From assembly GCA_015350385.1 (NCBI GenBank), contig WNKI01000002.1:3174457-3238456 (forward strand): 64,000 bases of DNA, written 5' to 3'. A model generated the notes under the pieces. That model was not told where the DNA came from, made no database searches, and saw only the letters and a program-made list of their open reading frames with translations. A program made the translations under genes and the position numbers. Numbering within the stretch: the stretch's first letter is position 1; every line of letters starts with the position of its first letter. Origin of the DNA: Aculops lycopersici (lineage: Eukaryota > Arthropoda > Arachnida > Trombidiformes > Eriophyidae). Below, in pieces: positions 46,127 to 58,167 of this stretch.

Positions 46127-46292
46127 GATTGTCCGTTGCTACTGTTGCTGCTTTACTGAACTTGATCTTTCGGTTCGATTGGTTTCGTTTCGTTACAGTG
46201 AGTTTTCTATGGACTTTCAAAGGGAAAAGTTAGGGAACACACAAAGGAGCTCACAAAAAGGGAAATGTCGGATCGGTTAAATTGTGCGAGAG

Positions 46293-46300
46293 TTTATATA
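46293..46300 (-). promoter_or_regulatory. TATA box of the SDR gene
   Basis: TATATAAA on the minus strand, about 170 nt upstream of the SDR ATG, correctly oriented. Confidence 0.6.
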
Positions 46301-47389
46301 TGCTGGCACAAACAATCCCCGTGGCGATGTTTTCATTATCACCGCCACCCTAATGAAATTTGCTCGGGTGAATGTGATGAAAATAGTTGGATTAGCTAGC
46401 AGTAGCAAATTGGAATGTCACCCCCTTGTCTGCCAATGTTAAAAAGCAATACATCATCAATCATCATAGAATCGGCCCTCCACATTATAAGGTAAACAAA
46501 TTGGGCCCTCTCCTACATTCTACGCTGAGCTCACGGAGTGTACGCGTGGCAAGCCTAATGACGGGTTCTGGCAGACACTTGTTTTTAGAGGTGTTCCATC
46601 GAGTTAGCAAGCGAGTTAAAGGAGAAATTTGTTTCATGAAGCGATGATGGAATCAGGAAAGAAAACTTCAAATAATTTTTTCTCTTGGAGTAGGTAAAGC
46701 AAGGAGAAAGTTAATTGAGTAGACACAACCTACAATTACAGGTTCTTTGCCTCCTGAACAACGATCTCAGAGCGCGCAATCCCAGCGCGTGTTGTTTTCC
46801 TCTCTGTCAGGTAAATTTTTTATGTAGTTGCTTCAGGTGCTTACAAGGAGACACATGACATGGGTTACTCCAGAATCCAGTAAAAAGCACATGAAATCTC
46901 ATCTACTCGTCGAGACGACAACAAAATTGTAGGTCTCTAAGGCTTCTTTTGGATATTTGACGAATTATTGAGGCTTCAAGCTTTATCCGCTCCATAGAGA
47001 AAGCACAGGGCCGAAAAATACTCAAAAAACCCTAGAAACCCAAGAAAAACGCCATAGAGTGAGGTGCGCTATCAGAATTTTGATCTTATTTATCTCGTAA
47101 CTGAGGTAAAAGAAGCAAGAAACGATTTCACATAAAACTCAGCTCGGTGAGCTGAATCGATTGATGTATGACTTGCCCAGATCCAAGCTGAACATAGTCA
47201 TGTGTTTCCTTGTTAGTAGTTAGTGTGAAAATCTTGTTATTGTCTTGTACTCTCTAATCTTGTCTTGTAATTGAATTTATGTAAATAATTGCTATCTAAC
47301 AATAACTACCGATACACTGCAATTAGTAGGCCCAATGGAAGGATGATTTTGACTGAAAATAATTTGGCTTTCTCTTTACCGCTGTCTTT
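46301..47389. other. intergenic, possible repeat segment
   Basis: No gene. The part at about 46790-47200 (phrases such as TTTATCTCGTAACTGAGG) has the texture of an old interspersed repeat rather than of the E-box-rich DNA elsewhere, but a second copy is not visible in the window. Confidence 0.35.
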
Positions 47390-48274
47390 CTATTGTGACG
47401 TTGAACTTAATTTGTGATGTATAAACTGAGCATTCAACCAGAAGAGGCGCTCCTCAAATTGTACCATCTGATCGGAGCTCAAATTTACCTTGTCATCTAG
47501 GAGTCGATTGGTTAGTGCCACACAAACAACGCCAAATTTAACATTCAACTTGTGACACATCGCGGCGAGGAAATTGGATTCCATCTCCATATTTATAACA
47601 CCTCGCTCGCTTGCCGTCTTGATGAATCGCATCTTGTCCTCGAGGGAATGCTCGCAAATTGACCCATTTGTTCGGCCTTGTTCCTCGTAAAAGTCATTGG
47701 CTGCAATGGTACCTCCAAGTTTCACCTCATAATTACCCAAGTCTTTGTTTGAATATTCACGAGCAACTTTTGCCAACTCGTCGGCCGTCCTCAAGTCCAC
47801 TACACAATCCCTTCGCACTAAACGCATACAAATCTTTAGTTCCACAAATTCCTGAAATAATGGATCATAGGCTCGGTTTGTTATGCATATTGTTCCGGGC
47901 GCCACCCCAACTCCGCCACAGGTACCAAACCTAATTAGTGTTATTTTATCAATTACATTAGCTTGTTGGCACATGATAAAAAGCTCGTGCATTGCAATTG
48001 ACATTGAAGCAGAGCCCATTCCATGATTACTAACGAGAACTGGGCCAATTTTGAAAAGTGTAAAGCGACTGTTAGGTCTCGTCAACTTATCAGCCTCCAA
48101 CTTCTCCTGTTTCTCGCCATTGAATAGGTGTTTTACAAGAAACTTGGCTTGAGCATCGACCCGATTGGCGCAGCCAGCAATAAGGAGGAATCTAACGTCG
48201 CTGAATTTCCGCTTAATCTCGTTGGGGTCAAAGGTGAGCGAGTAGTGGTGATAGCAAATGTCTTCGAGTTGCAT
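47390..48274 (-). CDS. UPP: uridine phosphorylase
   Basis: Single exon, 294 residues, close to animal UPP1/UPP2 (about 310). It splits uridine with phosphate into uracil and ribose-1-phosphate (pyrimidine salvage, cytosol). Hallmarks: DVRFLLIAGCANR near the N-terminus; HGMG at 84-87; the phosphate loop RFGTCGGVG from 115 (RIGTSGG in vertebrates; the serine is cysteine here); NDFYEEQGR at 193-201, matching the family's DFYEGQGR uracil-contact stretch; and NMEMES at 228-233, which holds the ribose-binding Met/Glu. The start is the ATG giving MQLEDICYHH, aligned with the family's D..YH..L region. No signal peptide. Confidence 0.93.
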   Translation of the reverse strand: MQLEDICYHHYSLTFDPNEIKRKFSDVRFLLIAGCANRVDAQAKFLVKHLFNGEKQEKLEADKLTRPNSRFTLFKIGPVLVSNHGMGSASMSIAMHELFIMCQQANVIDKITLIRFGTCGGVGVAPGTICITNRAYDPLFQEFVELKICMRLVRRDCVVDLRTADELAKVAREYSNKDLGNYEVKLGGTIAANDFYEEQGRTNGSICEHSLEDKMRFIKTASERGVINMEMESNFLAAMCHKLNVKFGVVCVALTNRLLDDKVNLSSDQMVQFEERLFWLNAQFIHHKLSSTSQ

Positions 48275-51229
48275 TTTTCCTATTGTTAATTCAATGTTAA
48301 AATATCTATCTTGATAGCGGAACTTGATAAAATGACTAAATACTAATTATGAAAGACAAAGTTGGGATTTGTGATGCAAGGAACTAGCTAATGATGGAGA
48401 TTTTGTCAATTTTTGATGATGGCGCCGCAATGAAGACGACGATGCAGATTTTCGCACCACGAGCAAAAATGTGACGACCTGTCTAGTCTAATCTACGACT
48501 CGATGTTTGGGTGTCAATCAAATGACACATCTACAACAATGTATTAGTAGTTCGGTTGTCGTTTCGTTTTAATTGAAGATGAAGTCCTAGTCTAGTCAAG
48601 AGGAGGAGTAGATGTAAGAGTGTAACACACTCCAACAACTATGGTGATAACAAAAGCGTCGACACTCGGTATAGTTGATCCATATTTTCACCGTCGACTG
48701 AGACGCTAAAATGTCTGGCTCACTCTAACATGCAACAATATAGTATTTGGTGAGATCATTGTTTGAGAGGTAGTTGTAGAGTTTTCCGAGAGTCCGTGAA
48801 TCTAATTCTAGTTCATGTGGCAACAAGTATCGGATTATTGATTACGAGACAGACAGGGAAATATTATCATGGACAACAAAATGGATCTGGCTACTCAAGT
48901 AGCGTCGTCTCATTGTTGTTTCCATATTGCTAATAGTCACTGGCATCATATTGTGACAGACTTTGGTGCTCCGTTCAGAGCCAAACTGTTCGGTCGTTTG
49001 GTTTGGTTCGTTAGGCAACAAAGATAATTGTTTGCATTCAGTCATTGATTCCGATAATTCTCATTGTTTGTCACTATCTAAAACGCTTGCTTGAATAGAA
49101 TTGGATTATACATGTAATACTGTTGGTGAGTTTGTTAATATCGGGTATAAGTCAGCATTACAATTTCAATCTTCCAAAGCAGACATTTATGGATCCCCAT
49201 GATGCAAAGTGGAAGGCGAAAAATATTATCAGCTGATCAGCGAACAAAAACAAAAACAAATTACCAATAACAATGCGAGCGATGCTAGCTACATGTACGG
49301 TCTCCATGGGAAACAGCTCTAAATGCACAAAGTCGTGCGACTTTCGCGGCCGCCGGTGGCAGTGTAACAGGATTAGAATCAAGTGCAAGTTCTTTAGCAG
49401 ATGGACAGGAAATGAGGTGAGACCAGGTGAGGTAATAGTCGACATTATCTCATGTCTTTGTTTTTTGGGCTTGAATCTTGGAATTGAATGCCATCTCGAG
49501 TTGAAAACTAAAGAGACATCAGGTTGCCTGCAATTGTTTAGTGATGTCGAGATTGAGATAAGCAAACTCAATTGTGTAGAAAGCTACTACATCTACAACA
49601 ACCACTACAACCACTGAGAGAACTAGAGGTGAGAGGCGAAGTGCAAATTGGCAAGCCCCGAGAGCAGCAGGAACAACAGGAGCACCGGCAACAACAATCG
49701 AGTTTAACTCGCTTGCTTGCTGTGAATGATGTTGTTGTCCAAGGCAATTGTTACCTTTATTTCTTTCCTTTCTCCAATTTTGCCTAGCAAATCTTGAGAG
49801 GCTCAAAGTTGCCTTTCTGTTGCAGAGACATGGAGTTAAGAGTTGGAGAGACGAATTCAGATTTAGCATGACTTTGAGGCTGCTAGTGCTGTTCTGGTTT
49901 TAGCTTGGATTCACCACAATATAGTAGTGGACCAAGGCGAATCGCAAACGTTTAATCTCTCATGCTATCTAAGTGGTTGCTCGTTGCTCGGCAAGTTAGC
50001 AGGCTGGCTGACTAGCTGCTCTATCTGCAGGAGATTTTGAACTAGAGTCCCTATCGAGTCGCCAAGATCTCCCTTCCGGTTGGGCGACCGTTAATTTCAT
50101 CATATCGTTCCGCTAAGAGCTTTGCGAGATTCCCCGTAAGCTTTAGCAACGTGATGTCGCTTTGGTCACTGCCGTTGCCGCCACTTTGGCCGCCCAACAT
50201 AATACAACCATCGCGATTGCCACTAATGTATGCCGACAAATTTTGTGCCACCAGAAACATACAGGTAATCGCCGTGCCACCGGCAGAGTTTCTCCTCTCC
50301 TTCCAGCTCTCACCGTCTTCCCCTTCGCCAATCCAACCTCCAGGAATTCTCGAGCACCCACAGCGCGACCGGAATAAGATGGAGAGTGAGCGTCCGGTTG
50401 GCTGACTGAGATAGCAACAAGTGTCTGCTTGTCTCTGGTGGCGAGTCTGTCCACAGAATGAATTGGCTCGGAGGCAAAAACCCTTCCTGCCGGCCGAGCC
50501 CAGTGCCTTGACTAGCCGACAAGCAACTGGCGCTCATCTGGCCGTCGATTTGAAAGGTTCCTGCAGCAATAGCAAAACAATAACTGCTACTACTACCACC
50601 ACCACCAGCAACAACAACAACAACAACAGGTTGCTCCGCTACGTTGTGTTATCCACAATCACGATTTCAGCAGTTTCGTTTGATAATTGTATTTGGCTCT
50701 GGCTCGTTCTCATGGGATTGGCGCAAAAATCAACCTGGTGGCGCGCGAACGCAGTCCAATCAACTTTCAAATCTTGATCAGTCTTCGTTAGGTTGTCTGT
50801 TTGTCCTTTTCAAACGATAGTGTTCTAAGATATCAATTAGCGGCCATCGTTGCTGCTGATGGTAAGATCAGCGCTAATCTCAATATGTTGTCTTTCTCAT
50901 CACAGGAAATAAAGGATAAAATTTCTATTAAGATTCATCATCCGAGTCAGATCAAAAACTTGGATTCTCTTATATAAAACCAAAGATGAAAATTAATGAT
51001 AATGAAACAAGCAAAGAGGCATCAATATTAACGCCTGTCCCGTCGCAGTGCCGGCGACGGTAAGACGAAGAGGTCAGTTTGTGTTCGTTCATCGCTTGCT
51101 GTCATCATCTGATTCGTTGGTAATAGTAGTAGTGGTCACTTCTTTCCCACACTCTAGCGCTAGTAGCGAGCAAGATGAGCAGTCGAGCCAAAGCTAGAGT
51201 TAGAGTTGGCTAACTAGCGAGAACACAGG

Positions 51230-51258
51230 TATAAAAATTGAGCTCCGACTGCTCAGTT
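51230..51258 (+). promoter_or_regulatory. core promoter: TATA box plus initiator, orphan
   Basis: TATAAAAA at 51230-51237 and the arthropod initiator TCAGTT at 51253-51258 (A at 51255, 25 nt after the TATA start). The first ATG is at 51285, 30 nt downstream, and opens a 38-codon frame (MIGFAIANYYYYY..) that ends in a possible donor GTGAGA. No further exon was recognised. Confidence 0.5.
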
Positions 51259-53597
51259 ACTTGAACTCTAAAACTTCTTTCCGGATGATCGGATTTGCAA
51301 TCGCAAATTATTATTATTATTACCTTTATATCATTGCGAATAGATTAGACGTCGAGTGGACGTGTGGCAAGGAGAAAGACCACAACGACGATAACGTGAG
51401 ATGAAGTGAGAGCGTCAAAAAAGATGGCCAACTGAGGAGAGGCAACCTGTTGCTCCTGTTGCCACACGCATTTCAAACGCCGACCAAACTAGAACCGTTA
51501 GCTTGACGCTTAAGCAGCAACAAAACTAAATCTCTTGTTTGTCTGCTCAGTAGATTTCCATTAGCCATAGCCATTCGTCAATGTTACTCAATATCATTAG
51601 CTTAGATTGAACTTGAATGGACTAGAGACTTCGATGCAACTACAACTTGTTGCTCTAAAGCTGTTCTGATTCTCCATCTGCCAGTTAGACTCTAGATACT
51701 TGAAACTCCTTTGAGATCGAATCATAAGCGAAAGTCTCTCTCTTTCTCCCTTAGCGTCGCTTTCCGTTCCATTCCATCCGTTTGGCACGAACTCTCTTTG
51801 CGTCTTCCGCTTGGCTGATCATCAAACTCTCGCCTCTTTCTTCCGACTCACCGGACATGAATTTCGACGGATTAGTTTAGTTAGCTTGCAAGCTGATCGA
51901 CTGGCTGGCCGGCTAGCTCATTACCGCAACTGCAAGCTCGACTCCCTCGGCTGGGTGGCTGGCCAATTTATTCATCTCCTCTAGTCTCATCTAATGAGTG
52001 AATCCGATCATTCAATTTCAAGCCAAACACCTCGACCCCTCCCACTTCTTTGCCCGGCATTAATCCGAAGACTCTCATCCCTCGACTGGCCATCCGATCG
52101 ATACAAACTATCAATCTGTTGATTTGCGCTTTGGTGCCGCAACGAATACCATTTCGGCCAACCACTCGCACGCTAGCTCAAACGATCGATCGAGTTTTAG
52201 GTGGCCAATTTATCGTCGCTGTTTTTGCAACCGCCGCCAAGACTACAAATACAAAATAGATGGCTAGACAAGACACGAGACTAACGATTGTGCAAAGTAA
52301 CGGAAATGCCTGACTGCCTGCATGCTAAACCTTTGGAAGTTGGCGCGCGAAGTCAACTTGTTGCAGGCTACAGCTTCCGGCCAACTCGCTATCTCTTGTG
52401 TTTCCGTGTGAGAAACTCGCCGTTGCCAACGTAGTTTTCGTCGTGACTACGATTTGCACCCCCCCCCCTTCCCCAATCAAACGAAGAGAGACTGAGATCA
52501 AGGGACAATCCTACCTGTTGGCCAACCGACCGAATGACTGACTCACTGACTGATTCGTTATCGTTATTTTATTGGTTCTCTCGCTTGCGGCTTCAATTTG
52601 TTGCGCGCCCAACTCAAAGTCAATTACGACATCCAGAGCGTAGGCCTGTTTCACTGTTCAGCGCTGGCCAGTTGCGCCAACCTGTCGCTTCTGCCGACCA
52701 CAGGTTGCCTCAACCACCGTGCCATCCCTGCATCAGCTGACCGGCGGACACTTGACATAGAGAGCAACTCGATAAGAGTATCCAACAAGCAAGAGAGTCG
52801 CGACTGTTGTAGGCAAGAAGAGAAATTGATTCACGACTAACGAGGACTAGCCGTTAAGCTGCAGTTTAAGGATCTGAAATTTGATTGATGCGACTTGCTC
52901 TTTTCGGCAAGCTAGCCACTCAATCGGACAAGAGGAAGCTCGACTTGCTGCTGCTGCTGGAGTCGTCGTCGACGTTATCGGTGCTGTCTGCAGCCGTATT
53001 TGGCTGCTCCTCTGTTTAGCTGGCCGACTGACCGAGACTAGCGCTCTTTGTTTCCGGCTTCCTCGATGACCATTCCAAACCACTCGATGCCACCGATGCA
53101 ACTGTGGCCACTAATTCTACCGCAACCAGTATCGCCTAAGGCAGCCGGTGATTCCGTTAAGTATGTCTGATGAAGTTTGAAACGACAGTAGTCGCTCATT
53201 GTTGATGCCGCCTTACATTGATTCGATCGGATCAGATGTGGAACACTCGCGTCAACTCATAGTTAAAATGCAACTAGCCAAGGTTAATGTGTTGCAGCGC
53301 ATTGAAGTTCGAATTGAAGTTTCGAGCTAAAGGGGGAGGGGAGTGGAAGTTGATGCAAAATTAGCGAGATTTGCAAGGCGAGGAGTTCCAGTTTCAGCTT
53401 TAGTTTTGAGGTCTACAACTTTCCTACTGTCCGCCAAGAATTGGCCGATTAGATGGAAGCGCGGCGATAAGTTTGAGGCAGCAACAGGTGAGCGAGAGAA
53501 GCAGGAGAGCTCATTGTTGTTGCGGTTGCCAGTTGATTTGTTGCAACGGAATAAATTTGAATACTAAAATGGAGTCTCTCGTGTGGAGTCTTTAGCG

Positions 53598-53628
53598 GCA
53601 GTAAAGTCGTAGCCATCGACTTTACTGC
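53598..53628. repeat. perfect inverted repeat, 12-bp arms, 7-nt loop
   Basis: GCAGTAAAGTCG at 53598-53609 pairs with CGACTTTACTGC at 53617-53628 around TAGCCAT. Confidence 0.9.
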
Positions 53629-54653
53629 TTCTAGCTCGAAAAGTGGTCTAGATCTTGTTTCTTCTTACCTGTTTCCCAAACGAGACAGAAAAATCCTCTC
53701 TCACCGGGAAGTCTGTCTACCACCTGGAAGATTTAAGATTAAGACAGAGGAGAACAAGAACATAAGAAATCAGCATTGGAGCCAGCAAAAAGGAATTTGA
53801 TTAAGAAGAAACTTGATCGAGCCATCAGTTTCGCTCAGCGGTCGATGAATATCTGCTAAAATATCTAGCTTCCCGGCCGCAAACTCTTCGCGCTTGACCC
53901 TGAAACTTTGAGCCCAAAGGGCGATTATTTTTCAGGGGCAAAGTTTGGCAAACTCACGTGCAAAAGTCAGAAGAAAGGGGACAAGTGGTTAGTCTCTAAT
54001 GGGCGCTAAATGTGTCCAATGCATTTGTACTTCGAACTTTGCCGTCGCCGAATCGGCGAAGAAAGAGTGACGATCGTGCGAGAAGAAATGTCGCCCATAA
54101 ACTAGCGCCAATCTCAATGATGGTCTCGGGCCCAGTGTCTTGTGAGTTGTATTTAATGAGATGTCGTCTGTCGTCATGTAAAGGGTAGAGGGCGAAAATA
54201 AAATTAAAATAAGAGTAGCTAGTCGGTGGAAATTTATACATGTCATCTGTTTGTTTTATAAGCTCACAAACCGCAGGAGTTGCAATGTAGTAATAGTCAA
54301 ATTAAACTTTTTGTCACCTGGCCGAACTGTAAGTGAGAAGAGGGACAGAGAGCACTTGACTGCAATCCATTGAGTCTGGCAATGGAATGTACAGGCGTAT
54401 GGAACACAGGTAAACAAGATGACGACGTGTGACCAACCAACAAATAGAATCTAGAAAAGAAGACAAAAGTTTCTACGTGACTCACCCCATTAATTGCGGC
54501 CAACTAATTAGTCGCACTTCGTTTATCCTCTTGAATCTCTAATTCGTGTCCAGAGTTCATTAGAACTTGAATTAGTTGTGGACTCCATTACTCGGACTTC
54601 TCTCTCGCTTCGCCGGCTCACACCTTTCCTTTGGTCGACTCCGCACAGGTGAG

Positions 54654-54662
54654 TATAAATAG
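54654..54662 (+). promoter_or_regulatory. TATA box, orphan promoter
   Basis: TATAAATAG with GC-rich flanks on the plus strand, directly after an E-box CAGGTGAG. About 170 nt downstream an ATG at 54822 opens a 15-codon leader, MYLWLLLLLAHGLYS, then a stop. This looks like a signal peptide without a body. Confidence 0.5.
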
Positions 54663-56642
54663 TCCCTCGCCGCTACCTGTTAATAACTTACAAACTAAAC
54701 CAACCATCTACTCACCAAACTAAACAGTCCAGTTAACTAAAGATAAGATACCATCACTGAACTCACACTTTCTAGTCGCCGTCGTCGTCGTCACTGAATT
54801 GCAAATTAGAAATTTAGTTAGATGTACCTGTGGCTGTTGCTTTTATTAGCCCATGGGTTGTATTCATGAGAACAACTCGAGCGTAATTCTTCTTCTTGCT
54901 CAATCAACTCGCTAATCTAAATCACAACGCTAAAATTTAAATCGTACCCTTGAAGCGACCGGAAGCTATTATTCTCTAAAGTGACTAAAAATTGATCACT
55001 TGAAGAGACCAAACTATCAATAACTCGATCGAAGAAAGATTTTTGCTAATTTCATGGACGCATCTCCCTCACAAGTTGGATTATCGAGACCCTCAGGTTT
55101 TATTAGGGGTTGCCATGACATAAAAAATTGACAAGTGGCCAGAGATCCGTGATGTTCAGCATATGTCTCATGATTCAAGGAACTTGTTGTGGCGATTCGG
55201 CGGAAAAATCTCGAGAGGTCGAGAAACAGTTGCAATAGACAGGAGAAAGGTCCCATATCATGTTGAGGGTCTTAAAATTACCCCCTTCCGATATGGTGAG
55301 TTCTCAAAAAGCACCCTAACGGCCACGCTCACTGCCGGTCCGGGAATGCTTTGCAAGATCAGCTTTGACCCTCTGAACCGGAGCTGATTGGAGCCTCATT
55401 TCTCGACCCGGGGGCCCGCGAACACATTCTGTGCAGTGTGCGATTCAAGTTTCTTTGCTAAATCTCTCGGTCCACCTTAGGCGTTAATTTTGCAAAAAAA
55501 CCTTTTTAGAAAACATTTGTATCTCGAGAACTATTGACGATAGCATGATGCCGCCGCAACCGGATGCTCAGAATCCAACTTCTGAGACGTTTGCAGGTGT
55601 TGTTTCTAGTGTATCTTGCATAACTTTTGCAATATAAGTAGCATTTAAAAACGGTTTTTTACGTTCTGTTCAGGCCAGTTCGACGGATCGATTGTAATTG
55701 CATTGTATGCTGTTGTAATTTCTGGACAAGCTCCAATTCGATTCAGGTTGCAAAGTGGTCAGAGGGCTCCCGAGGTTCCGGATGCGCAGAAGAAGCCTCT
55801 TTTTGCAAGTTCAGCTTGGATCGGGCTGCAAAATGAAAAAATGATGGATTTTGGATCGGGAAAGCTCCAAGATCCTGGAAACACGAAGAGATCCGAAATG
55901 ACTATTTAAGGTATAACTTCGAAACGAGTAAAGATATTTGGATGCGGTCTTCATATTCACGTTCCTTAAATAAAGACGAGTATTTTGAACACCAAATCAA
56001 TGTGGTTAAAATCGCATATCGGCACTTAACCAGATTATTTGTGCTAAAGGATTGGTAGGGCCGAGGGCTCTCCTAGCGCATATATGGTGTTGAGTTTGCA
56101 CCTCCCTGTGCATGTGATTAATGCATCCCACTACTCCACTAGTTCTAGTTGAATCGAAATTCTAGTTACGCTACTAACCAGCCAATCGGGCAGAAGTATG
56201 CATGATCTCAGGCTAAGCAACTCCCAGGCTGCGGTAACAGTAGCAGTATTTAAGAAACAAAAACCAGGTAATCAATCGCAGCTTACCTGAGCTTACCAGC
56301 AACCAGTTGCTTTATTTAATCAAATTTATTGCCTAACCAACAGTATCAATAAGAAGGAGCCACTTGTTTTTGCTGACGCTCGAGATTGCCGTCGGTCACA
56401 GCGTCAGAGGCACAGACATAACTTAGGGCTGACTGAATGATGGACTGACTCATCGTCTAACTCAATCCGATTGTTTACGGCGACCGATAATCACATTGAG
56501 TTTGTCTGTATGTACCTCCCCTTCTCTCTCTGTAGTTACTATTTTCCAAAAGTGGTGCCACTGAGGACCTGCAATTTGAACGGCTAATCCCCGGCGAGAG
56601 GTTCGTTGCCACCGCGACTCTGCGTGGTAACTGCCTGCATGT

Positions 56643-56680
56643 TGACTGGCTAGCCTGCCAGCCAGGTAAATAGCCAGTCA
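56643..56680. repeat. perfect inverted repeat, 10-bp arms
   Basis: TGACTGGCTA at 56643-56652 and TAGCCAGTCA at 56671-56680 with an 18-nt loop that itself holds CCAGGTAA. Confidence 0.8.
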
Positions 56681-56792
56681 GCCATAGGTAATAAACTCGA
56701 ACGACGTAAATGAGAGACTGACAGCGATAGTGACAGCGACGAGTTTACCAAATTTTCGTCTACTCTTTTATTTGGTTCGCCGAGCTTGAGAG

Positions 56793-56800
56793 TATAAAAG
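56793..56800 (+). promoter_or_regulatory. TATA box of the secreted protein gene at 57181
   Basis: TATAAAAG on the plus strand. Transcription would begin near 56823 and give a 5' UTR of about 360 nt. Confidence 0.65.
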
Positions 56801-57180
56801 GTTTCGCGTTAACCTTGAAAGTTGCTTGCCACACATAAAGAGGAGAGGGAAAATAAAAGGCGACTATACAAAAATAATTGGCAAGCTAATAATGCTAGCA
56901 AGTTAGCTGACAATAATCTCAAGCTGGGGGCAAGAGTAACAATAAAATAATCACTCAAGAGTCTCTGTTTCAATTTGAAAAGAAGAAGAGGGAGAGGATA
57001 ATCTGAAGATCAAGTTTGCAGTTGTAGCTGTAGTTGTGTCAAGTTTTGTTCCGATTATCAATTGTAATCATTTAAAGTGTCACTGGATTTGGTTTGACAA
57101 AAACAAGCTTGAGGAGAAGAAACGTTAAGCTACCTGGTTATCATCTGGTTAACCACCACCACAGCCATCAATAGTTATAA

Positions 57181-58167
57181 ATGGACAGAGCAACGGTGAC
57201 GAGCAAAGTAACGAGTGGCGGCGGCGGCGGCGGCGGTTTGGTTAGCGCCCTTAAAAGTGGTAGCAAATTCTACTGTCAACTAAGGAGCTGTAAAACATGC
57301 CACCTGTTTACTATTCTATTAACACTGCTTCCTGTTGCAGTCAGCTCGCCTCCCGTCCGGGCGATGAGCTTCTTCTCGAGCGCCACCTCCGAGCCGGAGC
57401 GCATGCCAACAGGTGGCGCGGCCAACCTGGACCTGGGCAACTTTGGCTCCCTCGGCTTCAATGTGAACGCGGCTTCCAACGATGGCGGCTCGCAACAAGG
57501 TTCTAAATCTTACCAGCAACAACAACAGCAACAGGAGATAGATTCAACAGGTGCCAGTGGCTTCGGAGGCGCCAATGCCAACTTCAACGCTAACCTCAAT
57601 GGGCTAGGCAACGCTCAGGTGGGCGGTCAAATTGATTTATCCAACTTGGTGTCCTTGGGCCTGCAGGGTGCTAATCCTGCGTTCGCACCAATACAATCAC
57701 TACTGCCCAATACTTACCAGGGTATTAGTAGTGATTTACACAATGGCTATAACATGCTAACCAGCGGAGTTGGCCAACAATTCGGCTCGCTCCAATCGTC
57801 AGTGCAAAATTCAATGGACGGAGGCATGGAAAGGATCAAGAGATTCCAGCAAAATTTAGCCAACCGTTTTGTGGACAACGAGGAAATGATGCTTCGTTTG
57901 TATGAGATGGCATTGAATCCGGAGCAAATGTGTCGCAATTTAATTAGCCAAACGCAAAAGAACTACCAACAAGCCAGTCAAAACGCACAGGACACCTACT
58001 CCAATGCCAACCAGCAAATGAACAATCTCCTCTCCTCGGCTTCAAATCAATTTAACTCGGTGATGAACACGACGCCAAACGATGTGGTCAATCAGGTTCA
58101 GATGCAGGCTCAGCCAGCCACGCAACAGGTGCAGTCGCTAATCAAACGCTTCGGCTTTGGGAAGTAG
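57181..58167 (+). CDS. secreted Gln/Asn/Ser-rich protein
   Basis: Single exon, 328 residues. The hydrophobic segment is not at the very N-terminus but at about 40-54 (CHLFTILLTLLPVAV), preceded by a polar stretch with seven glycines and followed by SSPPVRA, a plausible cleavage site. The mature part has Gly/Asn/Ala-rich and polyQ parts (about 70-150). It also has a helical Gln/Asn/Ser-rich half (about 180-310) with a conserved-looking core, DNEEMMLRLYEMALNPEQMC, and two KR sites (MERIKRF, SLIKRFGFGK). The chain ends ..KRFGFGK, so cleavage at KR would free a four-to-five residue piece with a Gly/Lys end. No known family. Composition links it to the Gln-rich gene at 18-24 kb. The start is the first in-frame ATG and fits the TATA box at 56793. 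Confidence 0.7.
   Translation: MDRATVTSKVTSGGGGGGGLVSALKSGSKFYCQLRSCKTCHLFTILLTLLPVAVSSPPVRAMSFFSSATSEPERMPTGGAANLDLGNFGSLGFNVNAASNDGGSQQGSKSYQQQQQQQEIDSTGASGFGGANANFNANLNGLGNAQVGGQIDLSNLVSLGLQGANPAFAPIQSLLPNTYQGISSDLHNGYNMLTSGVGQQFGSLQSSVQNSMDGGMERIKRFQQNLANRFVDNEEMMLRLYEMALNPEQMCRNLISQTQKNYQQASQNAQDTYSNANQQMNNLLSSASNQFNSVMNTTPNDVVNQVQMQAQPATQQVQSLIKRFGFGK

Larger units (their letters stand above)
48275..56792. other. 8.5-kb gene-poor region
   Basis: No recognisable gene. It contains orphan core promoters at 51230 and 54654, perfect hairpins at 53598 and 56643, a poly-C run near 52450 and frequent CACCTGTTG / CACTTGTTG motifs. Positions about 55000-56090 differ from the flanks (few of those motifs, phrases such as TATCTCGAGAACTATTGACG) and look like an interspersed repeat. 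ORFs here are short and carry no domain. Confidence 0.5.
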
